A stretch of 64,000 nucleotides of DNA from assembly GCA_014378195.1 (NCBI GenBank), contig JACMOC010000001.1:24435-88434 (forward strand). Reading direction: 5' to 3'. The notes under the pieces were generated by a model. It searched no databases. It saw only the letters and a list, made by a program, of their open reading frames with translations, and was not told where the DNA came from. The stretch is from Oligoflexus sp. GTDB lineage: Bacteria; Bdellovibrionota_B; Oligoflexia; Oligoflexales; Oligoflexaceae. The stretch's first letter is position 1. Every line of letters begins with the position of its first letter. The position numbers and the translations under genes are program-made. Shown here piece after piece: positions 26,356-35,656 of the stretch.

Positions 26356-27340
26356 AATAATCCGGAACCTTGATTTTGCCGTCGATGATGTCTTTTTTCA
26401 GCTGAGCGATCTTGGCTTTTTGTTTGGGATCGACCAATTTTGCATTATTGTCATCATAGGCAAGATCAACCCCATCATTTTGTAGCCCAAATCGAACAGT
26501 GCCGGCCGTGAATTTGTTTTCGGTCGTATCCTTGATCGTTTGATAAACGGCAACGTCGACCCGTTTCACCATGCTGGTCAAAACAAATCCAGGTTTGATG
26601 CGGTTCTGGTTGGAATCGCAGCCTATTGCAAGGGCCTTTTTTTCTTCGGCGGCATCAAAAGCCCCCATGTTCGAAGCGCCAGCTGCGAGGTAAATAACGT
26701 CCGTGCCCGCCTGATATTGAGCTAATGCAAGCTCTTTGGCCTTGGGGGGATTGTTCCAGGCGTCGCCTGTGATGCCGACAAAATTGGTAACGATTTTGAT
26801 ATTGGGAGTGATTGCTTTAGCGCCGGCTTCATAACCAAGCAGGAATCGGCGAATCAAAGGGATATCCATTCCCCCGATAAATCCGACCTTGCCGTTTTTT
26901 GATTTGAGGGCCGCGAGTGCGCCGGCAAGGTAAGAGCCTTGATGTTCTTCAAACATAAGCGACCGTACGTTCGGCAGTTTGACCTCGGCATCGACGATCG
27001 CGAATTTTTTCTGGGGAAATTGGGCAGCGATTTTTCTAATGGCTTCGGCCTGAGAGAATCCGATAGCAACGATCAAATCGTAGTCTTTTTTGGCGAAAGA
27101 CCGAAGGAGAGGCTCGAACGCATTGTCATCTGTACTCTCGACATATTTTGTTTCTACCGAGAGGTCTTTGCCAGCTTTTTCCATACCGACGAAAGCTGCG
27201 GTATTGAACGACTTATCATCTTTGCCACCCTTGTCGAGGACAAGGCCAACCTTGAGCTTGGGAGCCGCACGAAGGGGGAGAACGCCACCGAAACCGAACA
27301 TCATACAGATAACCAGGAGTCGAAAACGGATGGAAGCCAT
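26339..27340 (-). CDS. BMP-family nucleoside-binding protein
   Basis: From the ATG with GGAG nine bases upstream, the protein has 333 residues and a cleavable signal peptide (LPLRAAPK) without a lipobox, so it should be soluble in the periplasm. The family pattern is clear: KVGLVLDKGGKDDKSFNTAAFVGMEKAG, AIGFSQAEAIRKIA, EEHQGSYLAGALAA, KVGFIGGMDIPLIRRF and DVIYLAAGASNMGAFDAA. BMP/BmpA/PnrA proteins bind purine nucleosides or similar ligands and deliver them to the permeases encoded downstream. It is the first gene of the operon. The frame is open 24 codons upstream, but that start would precede the signal peptide. Confidence 0.92.
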   Translation of the reverse strand: MASIRFRLLVICMMFGFGGVLPLRAAPKLKVGLVLDKGGKDDKSFNTAAFVGMEKAGKDLSVETKYVESTDDNAFEPLLRSFAKKDYDLIVAIGFSQAEAIRKIAAQFPQKKFAIVDAEVKLPNVRSLMFEEHQGSYLAGALAALKSKNGKVGFIGGMDIPLIRRFLLGYEAGAKAITPNIKIVTNFVGITGDAWNNPPKAKELALAQYQAGTDVIYLAAGASNMGAFDAAEEKKALAIGCDSNQNRIKPGFVLTSMVKRVDVAVYQTIKDTTENKFTAGTVRFGLQNDGVDLAYDDNNAKLVDPKQKAKIAQLKKDIIDGKIKVPDYYETKR

Positions 27341-27495
27341 GGACTTGTTCTCCAAGTGAAATAGACCGGGATGCACGCGTCGCATCATAGTGAATTTCGG
27401 CTCAAACAACAATGTCTTCGGACGCCAAAAGCAGCCTTATTTGACTGGTATTGACGGGTCCTCATCCTTTTCTGAGCATCCTGGTTAGGAGCGCC

Positions 27496-28017
27496 TTAAT
27501 TGCATGGTTTGATCGCGACAAAGTCTTTGGCAACGAATGTCTCAACAATGGTGACTTCCTCACCTTTAATACGATCGTAGTATTCAGTTCCCAAGATCAC
27601 GTCCAGAGGGGCAAGCGCGACAAAGGTCGGACATCTATTGTGACGATTGTTATTTACCACGATAGAGATCGCGTTGCCGTCTACAGGTCTTTGATCGATA
27701 AGCGCTCGGGTGCGAATAATACCGCAGGAATCAACTTCGGTCCTAGCATTCTCGAATTGATAAACCAGCGGTTCCGGCATTTCTTGAATACACAGGGAAT
27801 CTTCGGCACATGCCGGCATTTTCGGCTGAAGTCCGAGTTTGATGCTTGCTTTACGGCCGTCCATAAAGAGCGATCCGTCCGTGTAGAATTCGGAGAATTG
27901 TGCTTTAAGCTCGGCGCGAATTACCGCTTGATAGGGAACAGGTCGTGGCGCAGCATGAACTGATGCCGAAAAAAGCAGGCCGACGAGTGGCAAAACGGTA
28001 TGTATAAAATGTTTCAT
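27496..28017 (-). CDS. Exported protein of unknown function
   Basis: A 173-residue protein from the ATG preceded by AGGAGATC, with signal peptide cut at VHAAP. Six cysteines in the mature part (PACAEDSLC, DSCGII, HNRCP and a terminal KPCN) suggest disulfides in the periplasm or outside the cell. No family is recognised. It is transcribed divergently from the trypsin-like lipoprotein gene and lies upstream of the transporter operon with 155 bases between. Confidence 0.75.
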   Translation of the reverse strand: MKHFIHTVLPLVGLLFSASVHAAPRPVPYQAVIRAELKAQFSEFYTDGSLFMDGRKASIKLGLQPKMPACAEDSLCIQEMPEPLVYQFENARTEVDSCGIIRTRALIDQRPVDGNAISIVVNNNRHNRCPTFVALAPLDVILGTEYYDRIKGEEVTIVETFVAKDFVAIKPCN

Positions 28018-28365
28018 GGCTGATCTCCTGTTGGTATCTTCTTCTATCAAGACCAATGTGGAGTAGCCAGACTTGGCCAGCCAGTCGATAATCTTAGCTT
28101 ATCATCATGATTAAATTTCTAACCACGATATATACATCCTTTAGGCCATCGTCAGGAAACGGAATGCCAAGCTTCAGAGAAAAGCGGTTGCGCTCTTGGA
28201 ACTCGGCATTGCTTCTTTCGAACCGTTTAAGCTGGGCGGATCAGTCAACTGCGTTCACGTATCGAGGCGATGTTTAGTAATAACGCAAGTGAGGTAAAGC
28301 TGGTAATTTCGCTATTCGTAGTCTAATCACCTTTTGCAATCAAAGAGGTGAAGAAGGGAGAACAT
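28018..28365. other. Divergent intergenic region
   Basis: 348 bases between two divergent secreted-protein genes. I see AT-rich tracts suitable for promoters but no clear operator, RNA gene or open frame. Confidence 0.5.
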
Positions 28366-29160
28366 GTGCTGCATACTATGGCTTTAAAGTCTTCACAAAC
28401 AGGTTTTTTAGTCGCCGTAAGCCTCCTTGTCCTTTCCTGCGGAAAAGCAAAATCCCTCAGTGAGTTAAGTATTTACGGCGGACAATCGGTCCCTGCCGCC
28501 CAACATTTAAACGTCGTGGCGCTCACGGACACCGACGGTATTTACTGCACCGGGACAGCATTGACGCCAACACTTGTCGTAACGGCAGCCCATTGTATCC
28601 TCGATGAAGAGGATCAAAGTGCGATAAAAATATACGCGGGGACTGGACAGGAAGGTGGCATAGTTGAAGGACAATATCCCATACTTCGCTTGGAAGCTTC
28701 GCCTCGTTATCATTCCTATAACAGCGGAAGTGCCTTTGATGTTGCTTACGTTTTGCTTGCCAAGCCACTCGAACTGCCAGCCACGGCCTATGTGAAAATT
28801 CTTACGGATGAATCAGAAATCAAAGAACTTCTCGTTCCAGGCACCCCGAGCACTCTGGTGGGATTTGGTGCGCGTAACAAAAACGGCTTTGGCATGAAAT
28901 ACGAAGTCACCGCACCTGTGAGAAAAGTAAGCGCAAATGAAGTGGAGATAGGCGGCGAAGGCAGAGATGCCTGTCAAGGCGATAGCGGTGGCCCAGCTTT
29001 TGGTATGCTCAAATCGGGTGCGTGGCGCATGTACGGAGTTGTTTCACGAGGGGGTGACTGCGGAACCGGCGGAACGTGGAGCCTGCTTCACAAAAACATA
29101 TGTTGGATACAAAAGGCATCGGCCGTTGATTTAAATCTTCCTACGGATTTTTGCAGGTGA
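28366..29160 (+). CDS. Trypsin-like (S1) serine protease lipoprotein
   Basis: GTG is chosen as start because GGGAG lies five bases upstream; an ATG five codons later has no ribosome site. The protein has 265 residues, with lipobox VLSC (Cys-25). The catalytic triad is complete: His-76 in VVTAAHC, Asp-125 in FDVAYVLL and Ser-207 in DACQGDSGGP. The Asp six residues before the serine corresponds to Asp-189 of trypsin, predicting cleavage after Arg or Lys. The mature protein begins close to IYGGQ, the usual activation junction, so it may be made as a zymogen. A lipid-anchored S1 protease would act at the cell surface or be released. Confidence 0.93.
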   Translation: MLHTMALKSSQTGFLVAVSLLVLSCGKAKSLSELSIYGGQSVPAAQHLNVVALTDTDGIYCTGTALTPTLVVTAAHCILDEEDQSAIKIYAGTGQEGGIVEGQYPILRLEASPRYHSYNSGSAFDVAYVLLAKPLELPATAYVKILTDESEIKELLVPGTPSTLVGFGARNKNGFGMKYEVTAPVRKVSANEVEIGGEGRDACQGDSGGPAFGMLKSGAWRMYGVVSRGGDCGTGGTWSLLHKNICWIQKASAVDLNLPTDFCR

Positions 29161-29168
29161 TGGCTCAC

Positions 29169-29948
29169 CTACTTCGCCTGACAGGGCGATAGCGTCATTG
29201 TCGAGGGAGATGAATCCCAAGCGACATCTGGCAGTGCAATAGTCCATTTTTCATAAATATTTTTTAACGCGCCTGATGACATCAATACACCGATCGCTCG
29301 ATCGTAAAAATCGCGAATAGCTCGTCCCCTCTCGTTTTTAGTGAACACCATGTAAATCTTCGAGGCGTAGAGTTCGCACCAATCATAGCCTCGCAGACGC
29401 TGGGCCGCTCCACCAAGTGTCCTGGCCATCTGGGATTTGTTATCGAGATAGTAGTCAGCTCGGCCGCTCAGAACCATAAGAAGTGCCTGCTCACGACTGG
29501 CAACCTCACTTCCGTGCAAATTCAAGCGAATGGCGCGAGGAAACCCTTCGGTATAACCCATGACCCATACACCTTTGAAATGCGCCAAGTTTTTTAGCAA
29601 AGGCGCCTTCACGAGGCCATGGCGAGTAAAAATCATTTCGAATCCTTGCACAAGAGGCTGCTTGGAAAGGTAATACGAATTCACAGGACTCAGTCCCCCA
29701 GTAAAGTCGGCCTTTCCGACTAACACGTTTTTCAGGGATCGTTTCCAAGGATAGGTTTCGCGTTTAACTGTGATTCCGCCGCTTTTAAAAACGCGGTTCA
29801 CAAGGTCAGCGTAGAGGCCGTTACCCTGTTCGTCAATATAACCCGGCCAGTCGTTCGGCGTATGCCAAGCAACCTCCGTGAATCGTTCACTGCCCCGAAG
29901 TTGTTTCGGAGTGACGATCAACATCAGAGCGATAACAAATAATCTCAC
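29169..29948 (-). CDS. Periplasmic solute-binding protein (SBP_bac_3-like)
   Basis: A 259-residue exported protein, signal peptide followed by GSERFTEVAWHTPNDWPGYIDEQGNGLYADLVNRVF, the opening of type 3 (amino-acid) binding proteins. The C-terminal half has FTKNERGRAIRDFYDRAIGVLMSSGALKNIYEKW, the typical end of this family. There is no transporter gene beside it, so it may be an orphan sensor or binding protein. The ligand is unknown. It converges on the protease gene with eight bases between. Confidence 0.8.
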   Translation of the reverse strand: MRLFVIALMLIVTPKQLRGSERFTEVAWHTPNDWPGYIDEQGNGLYADLVNRVFKSGGITVKRETYPWKRSLKNVLVGKADFTGGLSPVNSYYLSKQPLVQGFEMIFTRHGLVKAPLLKNLAHFKGVWVMGYTEGFPRAIRLNLHGSEVASREQALLMVLSGRADYYLDNKSQMARTLGGAAQRLRGYDWCELYASKIYMVFTKNERGRAIRDFYDRAIGVLMSSGALKNIYEKWTIALPDVAWDSSPSTMTLSPCQAK

Positions 29949-30031
29949 TCAGGTCCTCAGAGTTTTTGTGCTCTGAATATAGTCTGGATTACCGCAAAAG
30001 AACATGCCTTAAACAGAATATAAAATTCGAT

Positions 30032-31228
30032 CTATTCTGCAAAATTTACTGGAATCGTCATCGATTGCGTACTGACACAGGCTGCCGCTGGGCCATCGGT
30101 GCAGCAACGATTGATTTGAACTATCGCATCTTGATTAGCCAAACTCGCCACTGCATCCTGCCCAAGTGGTTTGTTCAGAGTGATGATGCTCCCCTCTCCG
30201 AGCGTCCAGTCGGCCGCGGTCCAGGTTCCAACGATCTGGGCGCCCATTTTCAGCGTGACGTCTGTGGCTTTGCAGGACTTTACCGTTGCAATAAGTTTGG
30301 TGTTGATCAACTGCGCGAGCTGGGTATTGAGAACTGTGTCGTCGAATGGCCAATTCAATACGGAGCCGCGGAAATCACTGCCTGTGACGGTCGATGCGTT
30401 GGCGAGGATTTCGCCATACTGTCCAGCTGCTGAAGTGAAAGTGCAACTGGGACAAAAGTTGCTTAAGTTTCTATAGCGATCGGTCGGAGCCGAATAGAAG
30501 AACTTAATTTTCTGTCCGCCCGATGTTTTAAGGGCTGCTTCGAGAGGCAAGGGAGAGAAGTCGCGGACATCTGTAGGGCCGCCTCCGTTGTGGCCAATCT
30601 GATCGGTTACCAGCACCATGATGGGAGTGGTTTTATCCGAGATAGCCGGAACCGCTAGGGCCGTGGCTGCAGATGCCAAAGCCGCAAGACTCCCTTCCGG
30701 GGCATCGTCGCCACCGGCAGCCCGAACTTTGGCGACGTTCGCTATGAATGTATCCACATCAGTCAATGGCCCCGCTTGCTCAACAGCGTCGCCGAAAGCG
30801 ACCAGGCCGAGTTTTGCGTCGTATCCATTGCTAAGCAGATTAGAGGCAAATTGTTTGATACCGTTTTTCACGGCTGCAATATAGGGATCCATGCTTTGCG
30901 TACGGTCCAGTACGAAATAGATGCTGAGAGGCTTTTTATCCGTAACGGAGATCGTGGCTGCATGCACCGTAAAATAATCGAAGGCGAGGGTGAGCGTGCC
31001 AGGGTGGAGTGGAAATGGGTTCGATGCGTTCTTCTCCATATCGTTCGATACATAAACCTTATTTCGAGAAACTCCGGTCGAATCTGCACTTATCGTTGCT
31101 GACTTGTCCGGGGTTTTGGCCACCGTCGTACTGCCCGCGAACCCTTGTTGCTTGGAATTGCAGGAAACTGCAAGCATAGACAGCGACATTGCCGTAGATA
31201 AATATGCGATACTCTTGATGATTTTCAT
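30032..31228 (-). CDS. VWA-domain lipoprotein
   Basis: From the ATG preceded by GGGAGAC the protein has 398 residues and lipobox AVSC (Cys-23). A VWA domain begins near residue 100; its MIDAS reads DRTQS (from Asp-108), with GDDAPEGS and a later VLVTDQIGHNG at the other conserved positions. The layout resembles beta-integrin-like VWA lipoproteins. Cysteines NFCPSCTF and NRCC near the C-terminus may be paired. It is a second VWA lipoprotein in the window, only distantly similar to the one at 14.5 kb. It follows the S9 peptidase gene on the same strand. Confidence 0.88.
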   Translation of the reverse strand: MKIIKSIAYLSTAMSLSMLAVSCNSKQQGFAGSTTVAKTPDKSATISADSTGVSRNKVYVSNDMEKNASNPFPLHPGTLTLAFDYFTVHAATISVTDKKPLSIYFVLDRTQSMDPYIAAVKNGIKQFASNLLSNGYDAKLGLVAFGDAVEQAGPLTDVDTFIANVAKVRAAGGDDAPEGSLAALASAATALAVPAISDKTTPIMVLVTDQIGHNGGGPTDVRDFSPLPLEAALKTSGGQKIKFFYSAPTDRYRNLSNFCPSCTFTSAAGQYGEILANASTVTGSDFRGSVLNWPFDDTVLNTQLAQLINTKLIATVKSCKATDVTLKMGAQIVGTWTAADWTLGEGSIITLNKPLGQDAVASLANQDAIVQINRCCTDGPAAACVSTQSMTIPVNFAE

Positions 31229-31344
31229 AGCTGTCTCCCTACTCTTAGCCTCCTTATCGGCCTTTAGCACGAAAATCTTGAAGAGAAAGATGTAACAATT
31301 GATAACGAAAAAAAGTGAGTGATCGCTGCCTCTTACCGACAGGT

Positions 31345-33741
31345 TTATCCGCAAAATCGTCCTAGCCAATAAAGCGTTTCTTCATGCATGAGCGTGATGT
31401 TTTCGCGGCTTTTATAGGCGTGAGACTCGTAAGGGAGCAGCACCATGCGAGCTCTCCCACCAACACCCCGCACCGCATTGAACATGCGCTCCGTCTGTAT
31501 CGTGACAGTCCCGGGATTAGTGTCTTTTTTACCGTGAATGAAAAGGATGGGTGTTTTTAGGTTTTCGGCGTAATAAAAGGGTGAAACATTCATATAGAAT
31601 TCTTTCGCCTCCCAAAACATTCGCCTCTCAGCTTGAAATCCAAAAGGCGTGAGGCTGCGGTTATAAGCGCCACTGCGAGCGATGCCCGCGCAAAAGATGT
31701 TCGTGTGAGCAAGCACGTTTGCAGTCATGAACGCACCGTAGCTATGTCCGCCGATCGCAATTCGTTTTTTATCGACAAAGCCGAGTTCATCAAGCGCGTT
31801 GACTGCGGCCTCGGCATTGGCCACGATCTGTTCGATAAAAGTATTGTTCGCTGTCTCCTTACCGCCCACTACAGGCATGGATGCATTATCAAGCACCACG
31901 TACCCTTGCGTGACAAGCCAAGCGATTCCAAGCGCTCCGGGGCGACTGTAGCGCTTGTCCGAGACACGCACCTGCCCTGCGAGATCAGAACTTCGGTATT
32001 CTTCCGGATAGGCCCAGACTACTGCCGGTAGTTTCTCGCCTGCAACGCGGTCCTTAGGAACAAAGAGGGTTCCCGAAAGGCTCAAACCATCCTTTCGCTT
32101 ATAAACGAGAGGCTTTTTTTCGGCCTGAGTCATCAAAGGAACATTATCGATGATATGCGTGATATCACGATGCGCTCCGTTTTTTAGATCGAGGGCCCAG
32201 AGGTTGGGGGGGCTTGCTTTGGATTCGCGAGAGAGTATGAGATGCCGCGTATCACGCCCTTCAAAAAACACAAAATCATCCAGGTAGGGTTTAGCCTCGT
32301 CGGCCTCAAATAAGGTCTTCGTTTCGAGTGTCTCGACGTTTAAACTGCGAAGGAAAGGTTTTTCGCCTTTAGGATTGCGGCCGTTGCCGGCAAGAAAAAT
32401 AGTGTCTCCGTCTTGTACTATACGCGTTATGCCTTGCCGGTCCTCATCGGTTATGATGCGTCCCGGAAACCTGTAGGCATCTTTAACACTATATTCCAGC
32501 AAGGTTGAGCCGTGGGCTGGCGCTGTCTTAAGATTGTAACGCTGGATTCTCGTCATATCCGTATCGGGGTTATTGTCTCGTATTAGCACTCGATCGGGCG
32601 CTTCAAAAAAACTTAGGCCTGCAAAACGTTCTGTGAAACGCGCAAGCTCTTCGCCGCCTTGCCCCTTGAACGGAAAATCCCAGCGCAGGAGACGGTCGCG
32701 AAATTCGGCCTTGGCCCGAGGATCGCCTCCATCAAGAGCTTCCACCCACAAAAGACGGGCTGGATGATCGGGTTGCCATCTTATGTCGCGCGGGCCCGTC
32801 CTCTCCCCTTCGGGCGGAACATTGTCGGCAAGCGGCATAAAAAGAACCTGTTTCTCTATCTCGCCCTTTCGCCTTGTGCTCCAGACCTCTATATGTCGGG
32901 CAAAAAAATCGGCCGGGACCGCGTAGGAGTAAGGAGGGCTCATGCGTTGAACAAGCAGATGCTCATCATCCGGAGATGACCTAAAATCAGTATAAAGCCC
33001 AGGTTTTCCGATCTTTTCGGTTTTAAGGGATTGGGCGTCAACTCTCAGAATCTGAGTGAGCGCATAACTCTCAAAGAGAGCTTCGTCGGTTTTGCTTTTT
33101 AGCAGATACGCGTAGGTCCGCGCCGTCACCTTCACTCCGGTTGCCTCCTCTATCGTTGGCGCATCGGTGGCCTTGTAAACGAGAGGTGAAAGCGAAGGAC
33201 GAGCACTGACATAAAGCGTTTTGCTATCACGCGACCAGACCGGGCCCGGGACAAAAAGATCGGTTAGAAGCAGGCCCCGGGCCTGTCGTGCTTGGCCGTT
33301 AGCCGTCTCGACTATCCACAGCTCAACACCAAGAGCGCCATCAACAGCTAAAGCCAGAAAACGCCCGTTGGGACTGAAGCGATGTCCACTCACTGGTCTA
33401 TCCCCGGGAAGAGCAATAGGCATTTTTGCGCCTGTCGCAACATCAATAAGGGCCGGACTGCGAAGCTGCGCGGTACGCTTCAAAGCGTGAAGCCTTACAT
33501 CGATTTCGACTCCGGCAAGGCCTATTGTTTCGTTGGCTAAAAGCGAGAGCGGTACGGTCGAACTTCTTTCGAGTGCTAGAAATTGCGTGCCCTGCGGGTT
33601 GGAAATAAGAGCTGGAGCCAAAGGAGCAGCTATGAGGGCGCTGATGTCAGGGTGGTTTGCAGCGGCCGCTTCGTGGGCACTCAACACGCCGAGATAAAGA
33701 AACATCGCAAACCATGATAGATTCATCATCAAACGCCGCAT
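31345..33741 (-). CDS. Secreted S9 family prolyl-oligopeptidase-like peptidase
   Basis: A 798-residue exported protein (signal peptide ending AAAANHP; GAGGAGG before ATG). The N-terminal 550 residues are WD/propeller-like, with SPNGRFLALAVD, WSRDSKTLYV and related blades. The C-terminal hydrolase has Ser-667 in GGHSYGAF, Asp-740 in HGKKDTNPG and His-774 in YESHAYKS. The catalytic region resembles glutamyl endopeptidases of the S9D type more than classical prolyl oligopeptidase. Such enzymes degrade oligopeptides after the first cuts by endoproteases. It is a candidate component of prey or debris digestion. Confidence 0.92.
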   Translation of the reverse strand: MRRLMMNLSWFAMFLYLGVLSAHEAAAANHPDISALIAAPLAPALISNPQGTQFLALERSSTVPLSLLANETIGLAGVEIDVRLHALKRTAQLRSPALIDVATGAKMPIALPGDRPVSGHRFSPNGRFLALAVDGALGVELWIVETANGQARQARGLLLTDLFVPGPVWSRDSKTLYVSARPSLSPLVYKATDAPTIEEATGVKVTARTYAYLLKSKTDEALFESYALTQILRVDAQSLKTEKIGKPGLYTDFRSSPDDEHLLVQRMSPPYSYAVPADFFARHIEVWSTRRKGEIEKQVLFMPLADNVPPEGERTGPRDIRWQPDHPARLLWVEALDGGDPRAKAEFRDRLLRWDFPFKGQGGEELARFTERFAGLSFFEAPDRVLIRDNNPDTDMTRIQRYNLKTAPAHGSTLLEYSVKDAYRFPGRIITDEDRQGITRIVQDGDTIFLAGNGRNPKGEKPFLRSLNVETLETKTLFEADEAKPYLDDFVFFEGRDTRHLILSRESKASPPNLWALDLKNGAHRDITHIIDNVPLMTQAEKKPLVYKRKDGLSLSGTLFVPKDRVAGEKLPAVVWAYPEEYRSSDLAGQVRVSDKRYSRPGALGIAWLVTQGYVVLDNASMPVVGGKETANNTFIEQIVANAEAAVNALDELGFVDKKRIAIGGHSYGAFMTANVLAHTNIFCAGIARSGAYNRSLTPFGFQAERRMFWEAKEFYMNVSPFYYAENLKTPILFIHGKKDTNPGTVTIQTERMFNAVRGVGGRARMVLLPYESHAYKSRENITLMHEETLYWLGRFCG

Positions 33742-33967
33742 ACCACCTCCTCGGGATAGAGTGGAGCAGCGTATCAGTTAAGTGAATAGGTGACAATAGA
33801 GGCCACAAAAGGCGCGAGGAACCTCGAAATGTTTGTGCGTTCGGCCTGTTAAGCTGCTGAAATCAAGAACAAATGGACTTCCTGAGACCATAATCAGTTT
33901 CGTCCCATAAACTGCCGTCCTCATTGGGTCGAAAAGCTTTTAACACAATCGAGAGGGGGGCTGCAGG

Positions 33968-34273
33968 ATGCGTACAGTAACATCGCAGGAGCATGAATTC
34001 CAACGTGACCTCTGGGAAATCGTCAGCTCGATTCGCAATCGCCTCCCTATCAAAAGCAATGGATCAACTCAAAGTCTAACCGACGCACGCCTTGAACTGG
34101 AGACGCTTCGAACCTGCGCTGAGGCGTTGTCTCTTGAAGAAATGGTGAACCTCAGCAATGCAATGACGACGGTCGTACGCTCGGGTCTCAAAGGCGAAAA
34201 AAACGCGAAGGAGCTTACCGAAAAGCTCCTCGATTATTTGGATGAATCACTCCTTATACTCTGCAGCCTCTGA
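33968..34273 (+). CDS. Small helical cytoplasmic protein of unknown function
   Basis: A 101-residue protein following a strong GAGAGGGGGG. It is predicted all-helical, with repeated Leu at heptad-like spacing (LELETLRTCAEALSLEEMVNLSNAMTTV and KLLDYLDESLLIL). There is no signal peptide and no recognised family. The helical layout recalls histidine-phosphotransfer folds, but there is no candidate His in the right context. Confidence 0.65.
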   Translation: MRTVTSQEHEFQRDLWEIVSSIRNRLPIKSNGSTQSLTDARLELETLRTCAEALSLEEMVNLSNAMTTVVRSGLKGEKNAKELTEKLLDYLDESLLILCSL

Positions 34274-34527
34274 TCGGCGAGTGCCGGCTCAGGTCCCGCA
34301 GAGCAATTTGAGGCCAAAACCGAGCGTTTTGGTTCGGAACACCCAGGCGATTTCGCCCCCTCGGCTTGCCGGCCCTAAGTCTTCCCAGTCAATGCAATCT
34401 GAATCAATGATTCCCCTAAGGTCCTGAAAGCACGGCCTTAGTCGCCTCCTTCTGCGGCTCAAACATTGACGGGTGTGCAAAATATTTCTAGAGTCGCCTT
34501 ACCAGAGCTCATGAAAAGGAGACGAAA

Positions 34528-34791
34528 ATGGATCTTTCAGCTATAAAACCCGATCTTATTGTTCACGCTCGGTCCCTGGAGTCGATGCACGTTCCGGAAG
34601 ATGTTCATGTCGGAAAAGTCGCCATTGTCGAAGGCGAATATCTCAAACTGAAACGTCATAGTACGGAAGATGCACATCATCACTGGATTCCTCTCAGCTG
34701 GATCGAGAAGGTGACGGACAAAGGTGTGTTCCTCAACAAAAATGTAGAGGAGTACATGTGGGGTCGTTTGGACAAGAGCCCTGTACACTGA
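34528..34791 (+). CDS. DUF2171-family protein
   Basis: An 87-residue PRC-barrel-like protein. The pattern I-V-E-G-E-Y-L-K-L-K-R followed by HHHWIPLSWIEKV and a final VFLNKN matches DUF2171 proteins, which are small, soluble and of unknown function. It follows AAAAGGAGA. The class D beta-lactamase gene begins ten bases after the stop, so the two are probably co-transcribed; whether they are functionally linked is unclear. Confidence 0.8.
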   Translation: MDLSAIKPDLIVHARSLESMHVPEDVHVGKVAIVEGEYLKLKRHSTEDAHHHWIPLSWIEKVTDKGVFLNKNVEEYMWGRLDKSPVH

Positions 34792-34801
34792 AGGAAATTC
34801 T

Positions 34802-35656
34802 GTGAACCTGTGCGTTTCTGTTTTAGGAATTTTGCTCTGGCTGATTCAGGGCTGTGTTACCGCGCGCCCTATCAAGCCCGTCTTGCTTACAGAGGAGTTT
34901 GCGGCCTATCATGGCTGTTTTCTTCTCTACAATATGAAAACCAAAGTTTGGCAACAGACTTACGGCGGCCCTATGTGCCGCCTTTCTCAGACGGCGTGCT
35001 CAACCTTTAAGGTTCCGCTTGCTCTTATGGCTTTTGATAACGAAATACTTGGCGACGAAAAAAGCAAGCTTGTCTGGGACAGAAAGCCTCATGTTATTGC
35101 GAGCTGGAATCAGGACCAGACCGCTGTGTCCTGGATGAAGGACTCGGTCGTATGGTTTTCGCAGGACATTACGCAGGCCCTGGGCCCTGAGCGTGTGACG
35201 GCTTACCTCGAGAGTTTTCAGTACGGTAACCACAATATGTCGGGCGGAATCAAGGACGCCTGGCTGACTAAAGCTCCCTTTGTGCCCGAAGTCAAAAGTA
35301 ACGCCAATAAACTTCAGATATCGCCCTTTGTCCAAGCCCGTTTTATGATCCGACTGTGGTCCGACCCTTCTGATCTTCCTGTCAAACCTTCCGCCCTTGA
35401 GAAGACGAAAAATATAATCTTCATCGAAGACAGTCCGGAGGGCTTTACGATCTCGGGCAAAACCGGTTCGGGATTCACCGATAGCGCCTTTAAAAGACGT
35501 CTTGGTTGGTATGTCGTGCATGGTGAGGGACACGGCGAAGAATATGTTGCTGTTGTTCTGATCATCGACAAGAGTGACCAGAATCCAGGTCAATTCGGAA
35601 GCGCCGTTGCCCGGCAGATCATGCAGCAAACGCTCCATGGTTACGGGCTTTATTAA
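34802..35656 (+). CDS. Class D (OXA-type) beta-lactamase, probable lipoprotein
   Basis: GTG start with AAGGAA upstream; 284 residues. All class D motifs are present and correctly spaced: STFK (Ser-67, Lys-70), SVV (Ser-115), YGN (141-143) and KTG (220-222) followed by SGF. The signal sequence ends in LIQGC, so Cys-18 is a plausible lipidation site rather than the usual signal peptidase I cut. Class D enzymes hydrolyse penicillins and sometimes carbapenems using a carbamylated lysine. It could give intrinsic resistance, or act in cell-wall turnover, since the fold is shared with BlaR-type sensors. No regulator gene is seen. Confidence 0.93.
   Translation: MNLCVSVLGILLWLIQGCVTARPIKPVLLTEEFAAYHGCFLLYNMKTKVWQQTYGGPMCRLSQTACSTFKVPLALMAFDNEILGDEKSKLVWDRKPHVIASWNQDQTAVSWMKDSVVWFSQDITQALGPERVTAYLESFQYGNHNMSGGIKDAWLTKAPFVPEVKSNANKLQISPFVQARFMIRLWSDPSDLPVKPSALEKTKNIIFIEDSPEGFTISGKTGSGFTDSAFKRRLGWYVVHGEGHGEEYVAVVLIIDKSDQNPGQFGSAVARQIMQQTLHGYGLY

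Noticed and set aside
29169..29948. Part of the BMP-type ABC transporter
   Set aside because: This binding protein belongs to another family (type 3) and is separated from the operon by two genes on a different transcript.
34313..34333. Terminator after the 33968 gene (CCAAAAC-CGAGC-GTTTTGG)
   Set aside because: A perfect 7-bp stem, but no T-run on either side.
35000..35638. 212-codon minus-strand open frame
   Set aside because: Antisense to the beta-lactamase gene, which has all class D motifs.
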